This document shows positions 17,237-26,275 of a stretch of DNA of 63,809 nucleotides, one piece after another. A program made the position numbers and the translations under genes. This DNA comes from JAFGHJ01 sp964534175. Its GTDB lineage: Bacteria > Hydrothermota > UBA3072. The stretch covers positions 1 to 63,809 of the forward strand of contig CAZHNS010000010.1 of the NCBI GenBank assembly GCA_964534175.1, in the 5' to 3' direction. The notes under the pieces were generated by a model, which saw only the letters and a program-made list of their open reading frames with translations, had not been told where the DNA came from and ran no database searches. The number at the start of each line of letters is the position of its first letter. Positions within the stretch are counted from its first letter, which is position 1.

Positions 17237-17746
17237 ATGAAAAGAAACAATCAGCTTACCTCAGGTGCAATAATATTAGTTTTAGTTGTTGGGTTAGTAG
17301 GTTGCCCTATGATGATGGGTCCGCCGGGCGGAATGGGTGTGGATGCTCCCATGATGAATTTTACCAAGCCATTTAGCGTGGTTTACAAAATAGATTATGA
17401 TGAAGATTCGTTTCCATATATAATATTATATTACAATGTCCCCTATTCGGGAATAACTTTCCTAAAAGGAGACTCTCTCTATAAAGCCTCGTTTAGATTA
17501 AATGTAAACATTAAACATGAAGGAGAAATAATAGTAAATAAAAACATTACAGAAATTTTGCAGATGAAGGATTATTCTAAAACAGTTTCGCCCGCCGAGG
17601 CTTTTTTTGGGACTTTCAAAGAAAATATATCTACCGGTAAAAATGAAATACTTTTAATGTTGATGGATAAAAATTCCGACAGAAGATATGTGTGGAAGCG
17701 TGAAATTTTGGCGCCAGAATTTGCGGATACCTCAGGGGAAGATTGA
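17237..17746 (+). CDS. Hypothetical lipoprotein
   Basis: A 169-residue protein with a lipoprotein signal: basic MKRNNQ, hydrophobic IILVLVVGL, lipobox LVGC with Cys at about residue 23. A Met/Gly/Pro-rich stretch (PMMMGPPGGMG) follows, then a mixed alpha/beta domain. Nothing in it matches a family I recognise. It may have beta-sandwich character (FSVVYKIDYDEDSFPYIILYYNVPY), like periplasmic proteins of unknown role. Its stop overlaps the start of a 40-codon ORF. Confidence 0.7.
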   Translation: MKRNNQLTSGAIILVLVVGLVGCPMMMGPPGGMGVDAPMMNFTKPFSVVYKIDYDEDSFPYIILYYNVPYSGITFLKGDSLYKASFRLNVNIKHEGEIIVNKNITEILQMKDYSKTVSPAEAFFGTFKENISTGKNEILLMLMDKNSDRRYVWKREILAPEFADTSGED

Positions 17747-17868
17747 TGTTCTATAAATTTTTAAGATTCTGCGGAAAAATCATAGATGAGATTATCTGGA
17801 AATTTTACGCCGAAATACATTTAAGAGATATATTGACTAAAATCGGAGAATCTAAGAAAAAAAACTGA
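17746..17868 (+). CDS. Small hypothetical protein (40 aa) coupled to the lipoprotein
   Basis: An ATG overlaps the previous stop (TGATG) and opens a 40-codon frame: aromatic and hydrophobic at the start (MFYKFLRFCGKIIDEIIWKFY), Lys-rich at the end (ESKKKN). GGGGAAGA before it could serve as a weak Shine-Dalgarno. The stop-start overlap and amphipathic composition favour a real small membrane-associated peptide, but no homologue is known to me. Confidence 0.4.
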   Translation: MFYKFLRFCGKIIDEIIWKFYAEIHLRDILTKIGESKKKN

Positions 17869-17897
17869 TTTCATTCTTTTTTCCTTTTTGATATTTT

Positions 17898-17936
17898 GAC
17901 TCAGGACGCACGACTCTTGACTCTCGACTCTATTCC
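17898..17936. repeat. ACTCTTGACTCTCGACTC-type periodic tract
   Basis: Imperfect repeats of GACTC with a period of about 7-8 bases between two converging genes. Related in style to the intergenic tracts at 5409, 15171 and 49871. Confidence 0.4.
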
Positions 17937-17941
17937 AAAAC

Positions 17942-18367
17942 TTAAGATCTGAGTTGCAGTCTCGGTTCTGCCCATTCCTTAAGATATCTATCAAAAGTCT
18001 CCTTTATTTCCGGATCATCGGTTTTTACTTCCATGTTTCGTATTTTATTCTCGTATGTTTTACCCCAAAGCCCTATTATAAGCGTTATCACTCCAAACAG
18101 AAACAATATAAGGGCTGCCTCTTTGAATAATTGATTCAGCGCTAGAACTCCCAAAATGATGATTAGCAGGATAAAAAAAACAATATAGTATACTGCAAGT
18201 TTCATATTGAGATTGATGACTTCTTTAATTGTTTCCAAATCATTCATAGACATAATTATACCATTTGTTTCTTTTAATGCGTTTTTTATTTTTGAAACAG
18301 CATAAAAATGGAAAACAAGAGCTATTCCCACTGCACATCCGAGTATAATCAGAGAAATTTGAAACAT
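17942..18367 (-). CDS. Hypothetical membrane protein with three transmembrane segments
   Basis: A 141-residue protein. TM1 is near residues 3-24. A short amphipathic loop (KNALKETNGIIMSMNDLETIKEVINLN) follows, then a long hydrophobic region, residues about 57-104, that should form two further helices, and a charged cytoplasmic tail (EIKETFDRYLKEWAEPRL). No recognised family. A minus-strand promoter at 18390-18418 is well placed. Confidence 0.65.
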   Translation of the reverse strand: MFQISLIILGCAVGIALVFHFYAVSKIKNALKETNGIIMSMNDLETIKEVINLNMKLAVYYIVFFILLIIILGVLALNQLFKEAALILFLFGVITLIIGLWGKTYENKIRNMEVKTDDPEIKETFDRYLKEWAEPRLQLRS

Positions 18368-18389
18368 AAAATCTCCTTATTTGTATTCA

Positions 18390-18418
18390 ATGGTAAACGA
18401 AAAACATATATATGTCAA
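18390..18418 (-). promoter_or_regulatory. Promoter for the three-TM protein
   Basis: On the minus strand, TTGACA (18418-18413) and TACCAT (18395-18390) are separated by 17 bases, just upstream of the ATG at 18367. Confidence 0.5.
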
Positions 18419-18450
18419 GATGATTTATTTAAAATCAATAAACAATGCGA

Positions 18451-18511
18451 ATTTCGGAAAAAAGGAGGAGTAATGAAGAAATTTATTACTTTAAAGATTG
18501 GTATGAAATGA
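18451..18511 (+). pseudogene. Relic copy of a lipoprotein gene 5' end (12-codon ORF)
   Basis: CGGAAAAAAGGAGGAGTA followed by ATG and MKKFITLKIGMK then a stop (18473-18511). The leader and first eight codons closely match 19302-19345, the ribosome site and start of the intact lipoprotein gene at 19322. I read it as a leftover of a duplication. A short leader peptide is possible, but nothing downstream on this strand would use it. Confidence 0.45.
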
Positions 18512-18610
18512 TTATTGTTAGCAAATTTTACACTTTTTTTTCTCTTCTTGCAGAATCTCCCTGTGTTTCAGCTCATAGCCATTTACGAATAAGATTTTAG
18601 ATTGCGGTTA

Positions 18611-19051
18611 TTAATATTCGTAAACCCTTTCTTTCCTTTCGCTCCAAACGTGCAATTTCGAAACTCCTACACTGCTTATGACGGTTCCTTCGGCAAGAGT
18701 GTATATTGCTTCGCCCACGTATATTTCTCCCGGCATTATAGGCGTACTGAGCTCTTTCTCAATGACAGGAAAAATTGCTGAGCCTTCCTCCGATATGGGA
18801 CCACTAGCCTTTGAAATAGATCCTGCAAATCCGCCCGAGTATTGAAAAACAATTGAAAAACCTAAAATATCTTCTTTCCCCGTGTTTGTTATTGAATATA
18901 CGATACTCAAAGTACCAACTCCAGTACCCGGCTCGGTTAGTTGCGTCCAGTCAATACTTGATTCCGCAGCAAGAGAATTTTCATGACTACAAGAAGATAA
19001 AAATAATGAAATCATAAGAACCACTATAAGAACCAGAATTATTTTTTTCAT
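18611..19051 (-). CDS. Hypothetical lipoprotein with a FxLYD-like beta domain
   Basis: A 146-residue protein. The signal peptide ends in a clear lipobox (SLFLSSC, Cys near residue 21). The mature part contains GVGTLSIVYSITNTGKEDILGFSIVFQYSGG. This resembles domains in which an extracellular beta-sandwich describes a residual interaction with the cell envelope, but the family is not certain. Secreted to the periplasm or outer membrane. Transcribed from its own promoter, divergently from the lipoprotein at 19322. Confidence 0.65.
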   Translation of the reverse strand: MKKIILVLIVVLMISLFLSSCSHENSLAAESSIDWTQLTEPGTGVGTLSIVYSITNTGKEDILGFSIVFQYSGGFAGSISKASGPISEEGSAIFPVIEKELSTPIMPGEIYVGEAIYTLAEGTVISSVGVSKLHVWSERKERVYEY

Positions 19052-19094
19052 ATTTCCTCCCTATTGAATTTTTAAAACTCCGTTTTTCCTATAA

Positions 19095-19123
19095 AATATA
19101 CTCTATCTTTAACGATTTGTCAA
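19095..19123 (-). promoter_or_regulatory. Promoter for the lipoprotein at 18611-19051
   Basis: On the minus strand, CCTTGACA (-35 TTGACA at 19123-19118) and TATATT (19100-19095) are separated by 17 bases. Confidence 0.6.
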
Positions 19124-19256
19124 GGAAAATTTTTGGTATATATGGATTCCGAGCAAACAACCGGTTTATATGCATTTTCTGAGTTCAATTATAAATTTCC
19201 ACCTTCGAAACCTTAACTCTAATTATATTATTATTTATTTACAGGCTATTTTTTCC

Positions 19257-19285
19257 TTGACTTTTCATTTTTAAAGTGTTAAGAT
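19257..19285 (+). promoter_or_regulatory. Promoter for the lipoprotein at 19322
   Basis: CCTTGACT with TTGACT at 19257-19262 and TAAGAT at 19280-19285, 17-base spacer. Confidence 0.6.
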
Positions 19286-19321
19286 AAATTTTATGTTTAA
19301 TTACGGAAAAAAGGAGAAATC

Positions 19322-20341
19322 ATGAAGAAATTTATTACTCTAAGCAAAATCATAAAAGGGATATTTTTAACATCAATTATACTGTTTTGTTTTTCATCCT
19401 GCAAAAAATCTACCAGCGGGCTTTCCGAAAATCTTATACAGAAAATTGAAGAAGGAAATAAATTAGATGTAGAATTGGTCTTTGAATCCACCGAGCCACT
19501 TGTGGCTGTAGATTCGGATAAAGAAGGAAATTTTTTTCTTGCCAGTTACAATGGAGATATTTTTAAGATTTCCAGAAACGGATCAACCGATATAATATAT
19601 TCAGGGATCGAATGCTGCGGCTTTAGCCTAACGTCTCTCACAGCCTTGCCAGATGGAGATTTAATTATCAATGATTGTGTGGATGATAAAGATGTATTAT
19701 TTAGAATAAACAAGAGTGGCGGCAGGAGTCAATTTGCCGAGGTGGAGAACAATTTGCTTTCTTTGGCTTCCGACAAATCCGGAAGAGTTTATGTGGGTGG
19801 TTGGGTTAGCGAAGGCAATCTAACAGTAAATTTCAACCCCAATCATTTATCGGCTGCTGATTACATTGCCGGAAAGATTTATGAAATTGATGAGAATGGA
19901 AATGTTACGGAAATATATGAAGGTGGCTTACCTATGTGTTTAAGGTTTGATGCATCAGCAAAATTAAACGCTGCCATTTGGGGTAAAAAGGGTGGTTTTG
20001 AAGCTGAAGAGAAAAGTTATTCTGTTGCCGACCTTCGCCATATATTCTGGGTTACTTTAACTGAGGATTCAAAGATTGTATCTATTGACCGAGAAAAGGA
20101 GATAAATACAGGTAACTTAAAGTCAATTTCGGCGTTTGAGTTCCTCGGTGACGGTTCACTTGTTGTTCAAGGTATACCTGAAGTTGGAGGAGCAGGGCTC
20201 TATCTTTTGAAGGAGGGGACCGACCCGATAGAACTTACGTTTAAAGAGGAAAAGATCGACCATAGCATAACCGGCCTAGAAGTTTCAAACGGAAGCTTGT
20301 ATTTTATAAATGTGGAGGGTAAGTTTTATAAAGTAAAATAG
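19322..20341 (+). CDS. Lipoprotein with NHL/SMP-30-like beta-propeller
   Basis: A 339-residue protein. The lipoprotein signal has lipobox CFSSC (Cys near residue 27). The mature part repeats a pattern of about 40-45 residues such as VAVDSDKEGNFFLASYNGDIFKIS, LTALPDGDLIINDC, LASDKSGRVYVGGW and IYEIDENGNVTEIYEGG, typical of SMP-30/NHL beta-propellers. Such proteins are often binding or lactonase-like folds; no catalytic set can be assigned here. Good Shine-Dalgarno AAAGGAG. The first 40 bases are mirrored in a relic copy at 18451-18511. Confidence 0.7.
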   Translation: MKKFITLSKIIKGIFLTSIILFCFSSCKKSTSGLSENLIQKIEEGNKLDVELVFESTEPLVAVDSDKEGNFFLASYNGDIFKISRNGSTDIIYSGIECCGFSLTSLTALPDGDLIINDCVDDKDVLFRINKSGGRSQFAEVENNLLSLASDKSGRVYVGGWVSEGNLTVNFNPNHLSAADYIAGKIYEIDENGNVTEIYEGGLPMCLRFDASAKLNAAIWGKKGGFEAEEKSYSVADLRHIFWVTLTEDSKIVSIDREKEINTGNLKSISAFEFLGDGSLVVQGIPEVGGAGLYLLKEGTDPIELTFKEEKIDHSITGLEVSNGSLYFINVEGKFYKVK

Positions 20342-20439
20342 TACATATTAGTATTTAGCAAAATCTTATAATAAGAGTAGCCTTTTTCTTTAATAATGTA
20401 TAATATATCTTGTACATAGCATAGGGAGATAAAAACTTT

Positions 20440-20478
20440 ATGAAAGCAACAATATTAAAACCACACATACTTGACTAA
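20440..20478 (+). other. 12-codon ORF upstream of the CDF gene (possible leader peptide)
   Basis: AGGGAG at 20424-20429 is followed by ATG at 20440 and the frame MKATILKPHILD-stop. The stop overlaps the -35 box of the proposed CDF promoter. TATAAT at 20399-20404 lies upstream. It could be a leader peptide, a relic, or chance. Confidence 0.25.
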
Positions 20479-20498
20479 ACATTAAATTAATTTAAGAT
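20471..20498 (+). promoter_or_regulatory. Promoter of the CDF gene with a very short leader
   Basis: TTGACT at 20471-20476 and TAAGAT at 20493-20498, 16-base spacer. Transcription would start near 20505, only about 6-8 bases before the ATG at 20512, and no Shine-Dalgarno is visible. Confidence 0.45.
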
Positions 20499-20511
20499 TA
20501 TTTTAATAAAA

Positions 20512-21390
20512 ATGGAAGATCAAGTTACGGAGAAATATCTTAAAATTGCAATTGCGTTAACTTCATTTTATTTAATCGTAGAAGTTATCGGCGGTCTTCT
20601 CTCCGGTTCTCTTTCTTTGCTCAGTGATGCCGGCCATATGTTAAGAGATGTCTTTTCCCTTTTTATTACGCTGGGCGCAATTAGAATCGCGAAAAGGCTT
20701 CCTTCAAAAACCAAAACATTTGGATATCACCGCCTGGAAATATTAGCGGCTTTTATCAATGGTTTGCTTTTAGTCGGAATTAGCATCTGGATATTCTCGG
20801 AAGCGATAATGCGTTTCACTAATCCGGTTCCCGTAAAGAGTCCCCTTATGTTTTCTGTCGCTTTTATTGGCTTAATCGTAAATCTCTATGTTGCTTTAAA
20901 ATTGCGTGGTAGCGCCGACTTAAATATAAGAGCGGCTTTCCTGCATGTGCTTACGGATACTATTGCCTCTTTGGGCGTAATCTTTGCCTCGGTATGGATT
21001 TTTTTTACAGGTCTTACTATCGTAGATCCTATCGTGGGCGTAATGATTGCGATTTTCGTTTTACTCTCAGCTTTTACTGTAATACGCGACTCCCTCAATA
21101 TTTTATTAGAATTCACACCAAAGAATATCGATTTTGATAGCCTTGTAAAAGATATAGAAAAAATAGAAGGTGTTGAAGGAATACATAATGTTCACCTATG
21201 GAGCCTGTGCTCCAATTTGAATGTTATGGATGCACACGTTTTTACAAATATAACCGATATGGCCGAAATTGAATATTTTAAGTTAAAAATCAAATTAAAA
21301 TTAGAAAAATATAATATTAAATACTCGACTCTCGAATTTGAATGCAAGGAATGCACGCGAAGGGGAAAAGTCGAAAAAATCCAACATTAA
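20512..21390 (+). CDS. Cation diffusion facilitator (CzcD/ZitB-type Zn/Cd exporter)
   Basis: A 292-residue protein with six predicted membrane segments and a cytoplasmic C-terminal domain. TM2 carries SDAGHMLRD (D39, H42, D46) and TM5 carries HVLTD. Both HxxxD pairs are characteristic of Zn2+/Cd2+-specific CDF exporters working by H+ antiport. C-terminal VHLWSLCSNLNVMDAHV is the usual dimerisation/metal-sensing domain. A CKEC motif near the C-terminus adds a possible metal site. It probably exports excess zinc from the cytoplasm. No Shine-Dalgarno is seen, so the message may be leaderless. Confidence 0.9.
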   Translation: MEDQVTEKYLKIAIALTSFYLIVEVIGGLLSGSLSLLSDAGHMLRDVFSLFITLGAIRIAKRLPSKTKTFGYHRLEILAAFINGLLLVGISIWIFSEAIMRFTNPVPVKSPLMFSVAFIGLIVNLYVALKLRGSADLNIRAAFLHVLTDTIASLGVIFASVWIFFTGLTIVDPIVGVMIAIFVLLSAFTVIRDSLNILLEFTPKNIDFDSLVKDIEKIEGVEGIHNVHLWSLCSNLNVMDAHVFTNITDMAEIEYFKLKIKLKLEKYNIKYSTLEFECKECTRRGKVEKIQH

Positions 21391-21411
21391 AACCGGAAAA
21401 ACCTTCATTTT

Positions 21412-21428
21412 GACAAAAAATTTTTGTC
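21412..21428. terminator. Palindromic hairpin after the CDF gene
   Basis: GACAAAAA-ATTTTTGTC, a near-perfect palindrome followed by a T-rich TTTATT, 21 bases past the CDF stop. Plausible weak terminator. Confidence 0.4.
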
Positions 21429-21530
21429 TTTATTAATAAATGCTTTACACTTTAAAACTTTAACTCGCTTATTGTCATGCACTTAATTTTGGACTCTTTT
21501 TTGTAAGAATATAACAAAAAAGGAGAGAGG

Positions 21531-24500
21531 ATACAGAACAATAAAAAGACGAAAAAACAACTTATAAAAGAGCTTGAAAAAATACAAAAAAAATTCTCAA
21601 AGCTTAAAGAAGAACAAAAAAAATTCGAGAAAGTAAAAAAAGAGCTTAGTGCTGAGCGAGATAAATTTAAGAGTATAATTAGCTCTACGTCAGACGGTTT
21701 TGACATCATCGATAAAAACTATCATATATGTTTTCAAAACAAAATGTTGAAAGACAGATTCGGCGATCTTACAGGCAAGGTTTGCTTTGAGGAATACATG
21801 AAACGTAAGACTCCTTGCGAATTATGCCTGGTAAAGAAAGCTTTAAAAACTGGAGAAACTCAGAAATTTGAACTTTCAGCTCCTGATGGCAAAATTTACG
21901 AATTGACATCAACCCCATTCAAAGATATCGACGGCAAAATCAGGGTTATTGAAATTGTCCGTGATATTACCAATTTAAAGAAAACCGATAGACAAATAAA
22001 AGAGAGCGAGGAGCGATTTAGAGAGCTCTTTGATCATATGTCAAGCGGTGTTGCAGTCTATGAAGCGATTGATGATGGAAATGATTTTATCATTAAGGAT
22101 TTTAATAGAGCGGCCGAAAAGATTGAGAACGTAAAACGGAAAATTATAGTCGGCAGAAGCGTTCTTGATGTTTTCCCCGGGGTAAAAGAATTCGGCATAT
22201 TTGATGTTTTCAAGAGAGTATGGAAGACCGGAAAACCAGAAAGTCATCCTGTTTCACTATATGAGGACAATAGAATCGCCGGGTGGAGAGAAAATTATGT
22301 TTATAAACTTCCATCAGGAGAAATTGTCTCTATCTATGACGATATAACTAAGCGCAAGCAAGATGAAGAAAAAATCGAAGAAAGTGAAAAAAGATTTAGA
22401 AAATCAATAATGGATGCTCCTCTTCCTATAATGATCCATAAAGAAAATGGTAAAGTAATATCTATAAATGAAGCCTGGACCGAAATCACTGGATACACAA
22501 AGGAAGAGATTTCAACCATATCAGCATGGACAAAAAAAGCATATTGTAAAAAAAGGGGGGTAATCAAAGATGTTATCGATAAATTATACAAAACAGATAA
22601 AAGGGTTGATGAAGGAGAATTCGAAATAAAAACAAAAAGCGGTGATAAGAGAATCTGGCATTTTAGTTCTGCTCCGCTTGGCAAATCAGCTGACGGAGGA
22701 AGACTCGTCATCAGTATGGCGTTGGATGTGACCGAACGTAAGGAAAGAGAAATAGAATACAAAAATCTAATGGACGGAATGAATGATACCGCTTTTGTTA
22801 TTAACTTTGAAGGCAAATTTATTGAAGTTAACGATACTGCTGTTGAGTTTTTAGGTTATTCAAGAGAGGAACTGCTCTCTATGGGACCCAATGATATCGA
22901 CGCTAACCTGAGTCCAGAAGATATAGAACGTCTTATCGATAGAATGAAGATGGGCGAAACAGGGGTATTTGAAACTACACATAAGACTAAATCAGGGGAT
23001 ATAATTCCGGTAGAAGTTAGCTCAAGCCTCATAACTTATCATGGCAAACCATCGATTTTAAGTGTCACGAGGGACATTCGCGAACGTAAAAAAACAGAAG
23101 ATGCTATACTTAAAAGCGAAGAACAACTTTCGGCTATTTTTAATAACACTTCTGATTTACAAATACTTTTTTCCGCGGAAGAGGATGGAGAATTTAGTGT
23201 AGTAAGAGTAAACGAAACCGCTATCGCAACCGCAAAAAGATTAGGGTTTGACGTTTCAAAAGAAAGTTTTTTAGGTAAAACTGTAAAGGAAATAGTTAAA
23301 AGTTTTCTTAATCCAAACCAGAGAAGTCCTGAAGAGACTCTTAAAATCTTCCAACAGGCAGCAGAAACAGTCAAACCTGTGTCTTTTGAAGAAGCCTATT
23401 CTTTTGGGAATAGATATTATAGCGCAGAAGTTACAATAGTTCCCATATTGGATGGAGGCGGAAAATGTACATATTTGCTTTGGACGTCACACGATGTGAC
23501 CGGACGCAAAAAAGCAGAGGATGCTCTACGGGTAAGCGAGGATCAACTCTCGGTCATTTTTAACAACGCTTTTGATTCACTAATATTACTAACTGTTGAT
23601 AAAGACAGTGAATTCCGCATAGAAAAGGTAAATAAAAGCGTTGTTGACGTTGTACGATATTTAGGATTAGATCTTTCACAAGAAAGTTTCATCGGTAAAA
23701 CCCTCCGGGAAGCAATGCTTGATTTAGTCGGGCTCCAAGAACAAGTTTTCAACAATGCTTTTAATTGTATCCAAAAGACAATCAAAACAGGCAAACCCGG
23801 TTTCTATGAAGAGACCTACAATTTCGAGAACGAATCTTTTTCCCAGGAAATTACCACAGTTCCCGTTTTGGACCAAAAGGGGAACTGCTTATATATACTT
23901 TTGACGCTGCACGATATTACTAAAACTAAAAAAACCATGGGAGCACTTCAGAAAAGCGAGGAAAGATTCCAAACTGTAATTGAAAATCTTCCTGATGAAA
24001 TCTTCGTCCATGGCCTTGACGGAAAATTCATATTGGTAAACAAAGCATCCTGCGAAAAGACCGGCTATACAAAAGATGAACTCCTGGGTATGAATGTATC
24101 AAATATTGACCACGAAAGCATCAGCCGAGATGACAGAAAAAACATCTGGTTAAAGCTGCAAAAAAAAGGCGGTTTTGATCGAATAGAATCCACTCACTAT
24201 CGTAAAGACGGTTCCTCATATCCGGCTGAAATATACTTCGGTACCGTTACTTTTAAAGGAAGTCCTATGATAATAGGTATAGCCCATGACATCACGGAAC
24301 GTAAGAAGGCAATAGAAAAACTAAAAGAGAGCGAGGAAAGGTTTCAAACTATAATAGAAAATCTTCCACATGCCGTTTCCTTACATGATCTTGACGGAAA
24401 CTTTGTATTGGTAAACGAAGCATTGTGCAAACACACCGGTTATACGAGAGATGAATATATGAAAATGAAAGTAGAGAATGTTGACCGTCTCAGCCAGACA

Positions 24501-26192
24501 CGGGATGATAGAAAGAAAATCTGGTTGAAATTGAACAAGGGCGGCCATACTCATTTTAAATCGAAACTCTCCTGCAAAGACGGATCCTGCTATCCGGTTG
24601 AAATATATATCAACGCTATTTCTCTGGAAGGTAAACCTATGATATTAGCTATTGCCCAGGACATCTCAGACAGAAAGAAAGCCCGGGAGAGTCTACAGAA
24701 AAGCGAAGAAAAGTATCGAAATCTCTATGACAGCATGATTGAAGCTTTTTCGCGTAGCGATATGGAAGGCAACATAATTGAATTTAATAAACAATATCTA
24801 GATATGCTCGGATATAACGGGGATGAAATCAAAAAATTAAAGTATACCGATTTAACTCCCGAAAAATGGCACGAAATGGAAGCCAAAATAGTAAAGGAAC
24901 AGATTATTAAAAGAGGGTATTCGGACGTTTACGAAAAAGAATATATTAAAAAGGACGGTACTGTATTTCCGGTAGAGCTAAGGGTTTTTCTACTCAAGGA
25001 TGATGACGGCAGCCCGAATGGTATGTGGACAATTGTACGAGATATAACCGAGCGAAAGAAATCGGAGGAAGAATTAAGAAAAATAGAACGCCTTGAATCA
25101 CTTGGGATTCTTGCAGGAGGTATAGCTCATGATTTTAACAATCTTTTAACCGGAATACTTGGAAACCTTTCCCTTGCTCAAATGGCAGAAGGAGAAGATT
25201 TTCTAAATATATTAGAAGAAGCCAAACAGGCATCCATCCAGGCTAAGAACTTAACGCAACAGCTTCTCACATTCTCAAAAGGCGGAGAACCCATCAAGGG
25301 AAAAGTTTCTATAGAGGATATAATCCGAGAATCGGCAGAATTTAGCCTGCATGGTTCAAATGTTAGATGTGAATTCGATTTCGAAAATAATTTATGGAAA
25401 GTAGAAGTGGATAAGGGGCAAATGTCTCAGGTCATAGATAACCTTGTAATAAATTCAAATCAGGCAATGCCGGAGGGAGGTAAGATACATATAAAAGCTG
25501 AGAATACTATCCTTGAGAAGGAGAATTTACTTTATCTTCCGGAAGGCAAATACGTAAAAATAACTCTCCAAGATGAAGGAATTGGAGTGCCTGAAGAATA
25601 TCTTTCGAGAATATTCGACCCATACTTTTCTACAAAACAGGAAGGAAGTGGTCTTGGTCTGGCTACCGTATATTCAATTGTTCAGCGACATGAAGGTTAT
25701 ATCACAGTACAATCTAAAGTAGGCAACGGAACTACCTTTTTTATCTATCTTCCGGCAATCGAAGAGAAAATAGCGAAGAGTGGAGAAAAAAAGGCGATCA
25801 GACGGACTTTAAAAGGGGAAGGCAGAATACTAATAATGGACGATGAAAAAATAGTTCGCAGGGCAGTTGGAGGAATGTTGAGCAGACTGGGATATACAGT
25901 CGAGTCTGCCGAAAATGGAGAAGAAACTATATCCAAATATAAAGAAGCTATGAACTCCGGAAAGCTTTTTGATGGTGTTATTCTTGATTTAACTGTACCC
26001 GGCGGGATGGGGGGTAAAAAGACGATAGAAAAACTACTAAAGATTGATCCAGATGTGAAGGCGATAGTTTCCAGCGGCTATTCTACCGACCCGGTAATGG
26101 CCAACTACGAAAAATACGGATTTAAAGCTGTAGTTGCAAAGCCTTTTGACCTCAAAGAGTTAAACGAAGCAATTGAAAAAGTTTTGGGGTAA
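21531..26192 (+). CDS. Hybrid sensor histidine kinase with nine PAS domains; probable ATA start
   Basis: About 1553 residues, soluble. An N-terminal Lys/Glu coiled coil (about 1-45) is followed by nine consecutive PAS/PAC units, each ending in a D[IV]T.RKK-like PAC tail and a SEE[RK][FY] linker. Then come a HisKA-type region with GGIAHDFNN (His near 1199), an HATPase domain (DEGIGVPEEY, GSGLGLATV) and a C-terminal receiver (MDDEK, phosphoacceptor in VILDLT near 1485, KPF). The neighbouring units PAS5/PAS6 and PAS7/PAS8 resemble each other most, which suggests recent duplication. A stop at 21504 limits the frame on the left. The first ATG (21744) would cut the first PAS in half, while ATA at 21531 sits five bases after AAGGAGAG. 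It has no membrane segment, so it senses cytoplasmic signals; the output partner is not in the window. Confidence 0.88.
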   Translation: MQNNKKTKKQLIKELEKIQKKFSKLKEEQKKFEKVKKELSAERDKFKSIISSTSDGFDIIDKNYHICFQNKMLKDRFGDLTGKVCFEEYMKRKTPCELCLVKKALKTGETQKFELSAPDGKIYELTSTPFKDIDGKIRVIEIVRDITNLKKTDRQIKESEERFRELFDHMSSGVAVYEAIDDGNDFIIKDFNRAAEKIENVKRKIIVGRSVLDVFPGVKEFGIFDVFKRVWKTGKPESHPVSLYEDNRIAGWRENYVYKLPSGEIVSIYDDITKRKQDEEKIEESEKRFRKSIMDAPLPIMIHKENGKVISINEAWTEITGYTKEEISTISAWTKKAYCKKRGVIKDVIDKLYKTDKRVDEGEFEIKTKSGDKRIWHFSSAPLGKSADGGRLVISMALDVTERKEREIEYKNLMDGMNDTAFVINFEGKFIEVNDTAVEFLGYSREELLSMGPNDIDANLSPEDIERLIDRMKMGETGVFETTHKTKSGDIIPVEVSSSLITYHGKPSILSVTRDIRERKKTEDAILKSEEQLSAIFNNTSDLQILFSAEEDGEFSVVRVNETAIATAKRLGFDVSKESFLGKTVKEIVKSFLNPNQRSPEETLKIFQQAAETVKPVSFEEAYSFGNRYYSAEVTIVPILDGGGKCTYLLWTSHDVTGRKKAEDALRVSEDQLSVIFNNAFDSLILLTVDKDSEFRIEKVNKSVVDVVRYLGLDLSQESFIGKTLREAMLDLVGLQEQVFNNAFNCIQKTIKTGKPGFYEETYNFENESFSQEITTVPVLDQKGNCLYILLTLHDITKTKKTMGALQKSEERFQTVIENLPDEIFVHGLDGKFILVNKASCEKTGYTKDELLGMNVSNIDHESISRDDRKNIWLKLQKKGGFDRIESTHYRKDGSSYPAEIYFGTVTFKGSPMIIGIAHDITERKKAIEKLKESEERFQTIIENLPHAVSLHDLDGNFVLVNEALCKHTGYTRDEYMKMKVENVDRLSQTRDDRKKIWLKLNKGGHTHFKSKLSCKDGSCYPVEIYINAISLEGKPMILAIAQDISDRKKARESLQKSEEKYRNLYDSMIEAFSRSDMEGNIIEFNKQYLDMLGYNGDEIKKLKYTDLTPEKWHEMEAKIVKEQIIKRGYSDVYEKEYIKKDGTVFPVELRVFLLKDDDGSPNGMWTIVRDITERKKSEEELRKIERLESLGILAGGIAHDFNNLLTGILGNLSLAQMAEGEDFLNILEEAKQASIQAKNLTQQLLTFSKGGEPIKGKVSIEDIIRESAEFSLHGSNVRCEFDFENNLWKVEVDKGQMSQVIDNLVINSNQAMPEGGKIHIKAENTILEKENLLYLPEGKYVKITLQDEGIGVPEEYLSRIFDPYFSTKQEGSGLGLATVYSIVQRHEGYITVQSKVGNGTTFFIYLPAIEEKIAKSGEKKAIRRTLKGEGRILIMDDEKIVRRAVGGMLSRLGYTVESAENGEETISKYKEAMNSGKLFDGVILDLTVPGGMGGKKTIEKLLKIDPDVKAIVSSGYSTDPVMANYEKYGFKAVVAKPFDLKELNEAIEKVLG

Positions 26193-26275
26193 ACGAAAGA
26201 CTAGAAAGCCAAGAACCTTTTATAGCTATTTTCCTGGTCTTGCAGAAATTTAATTTACACTTATATTTCAAAACT

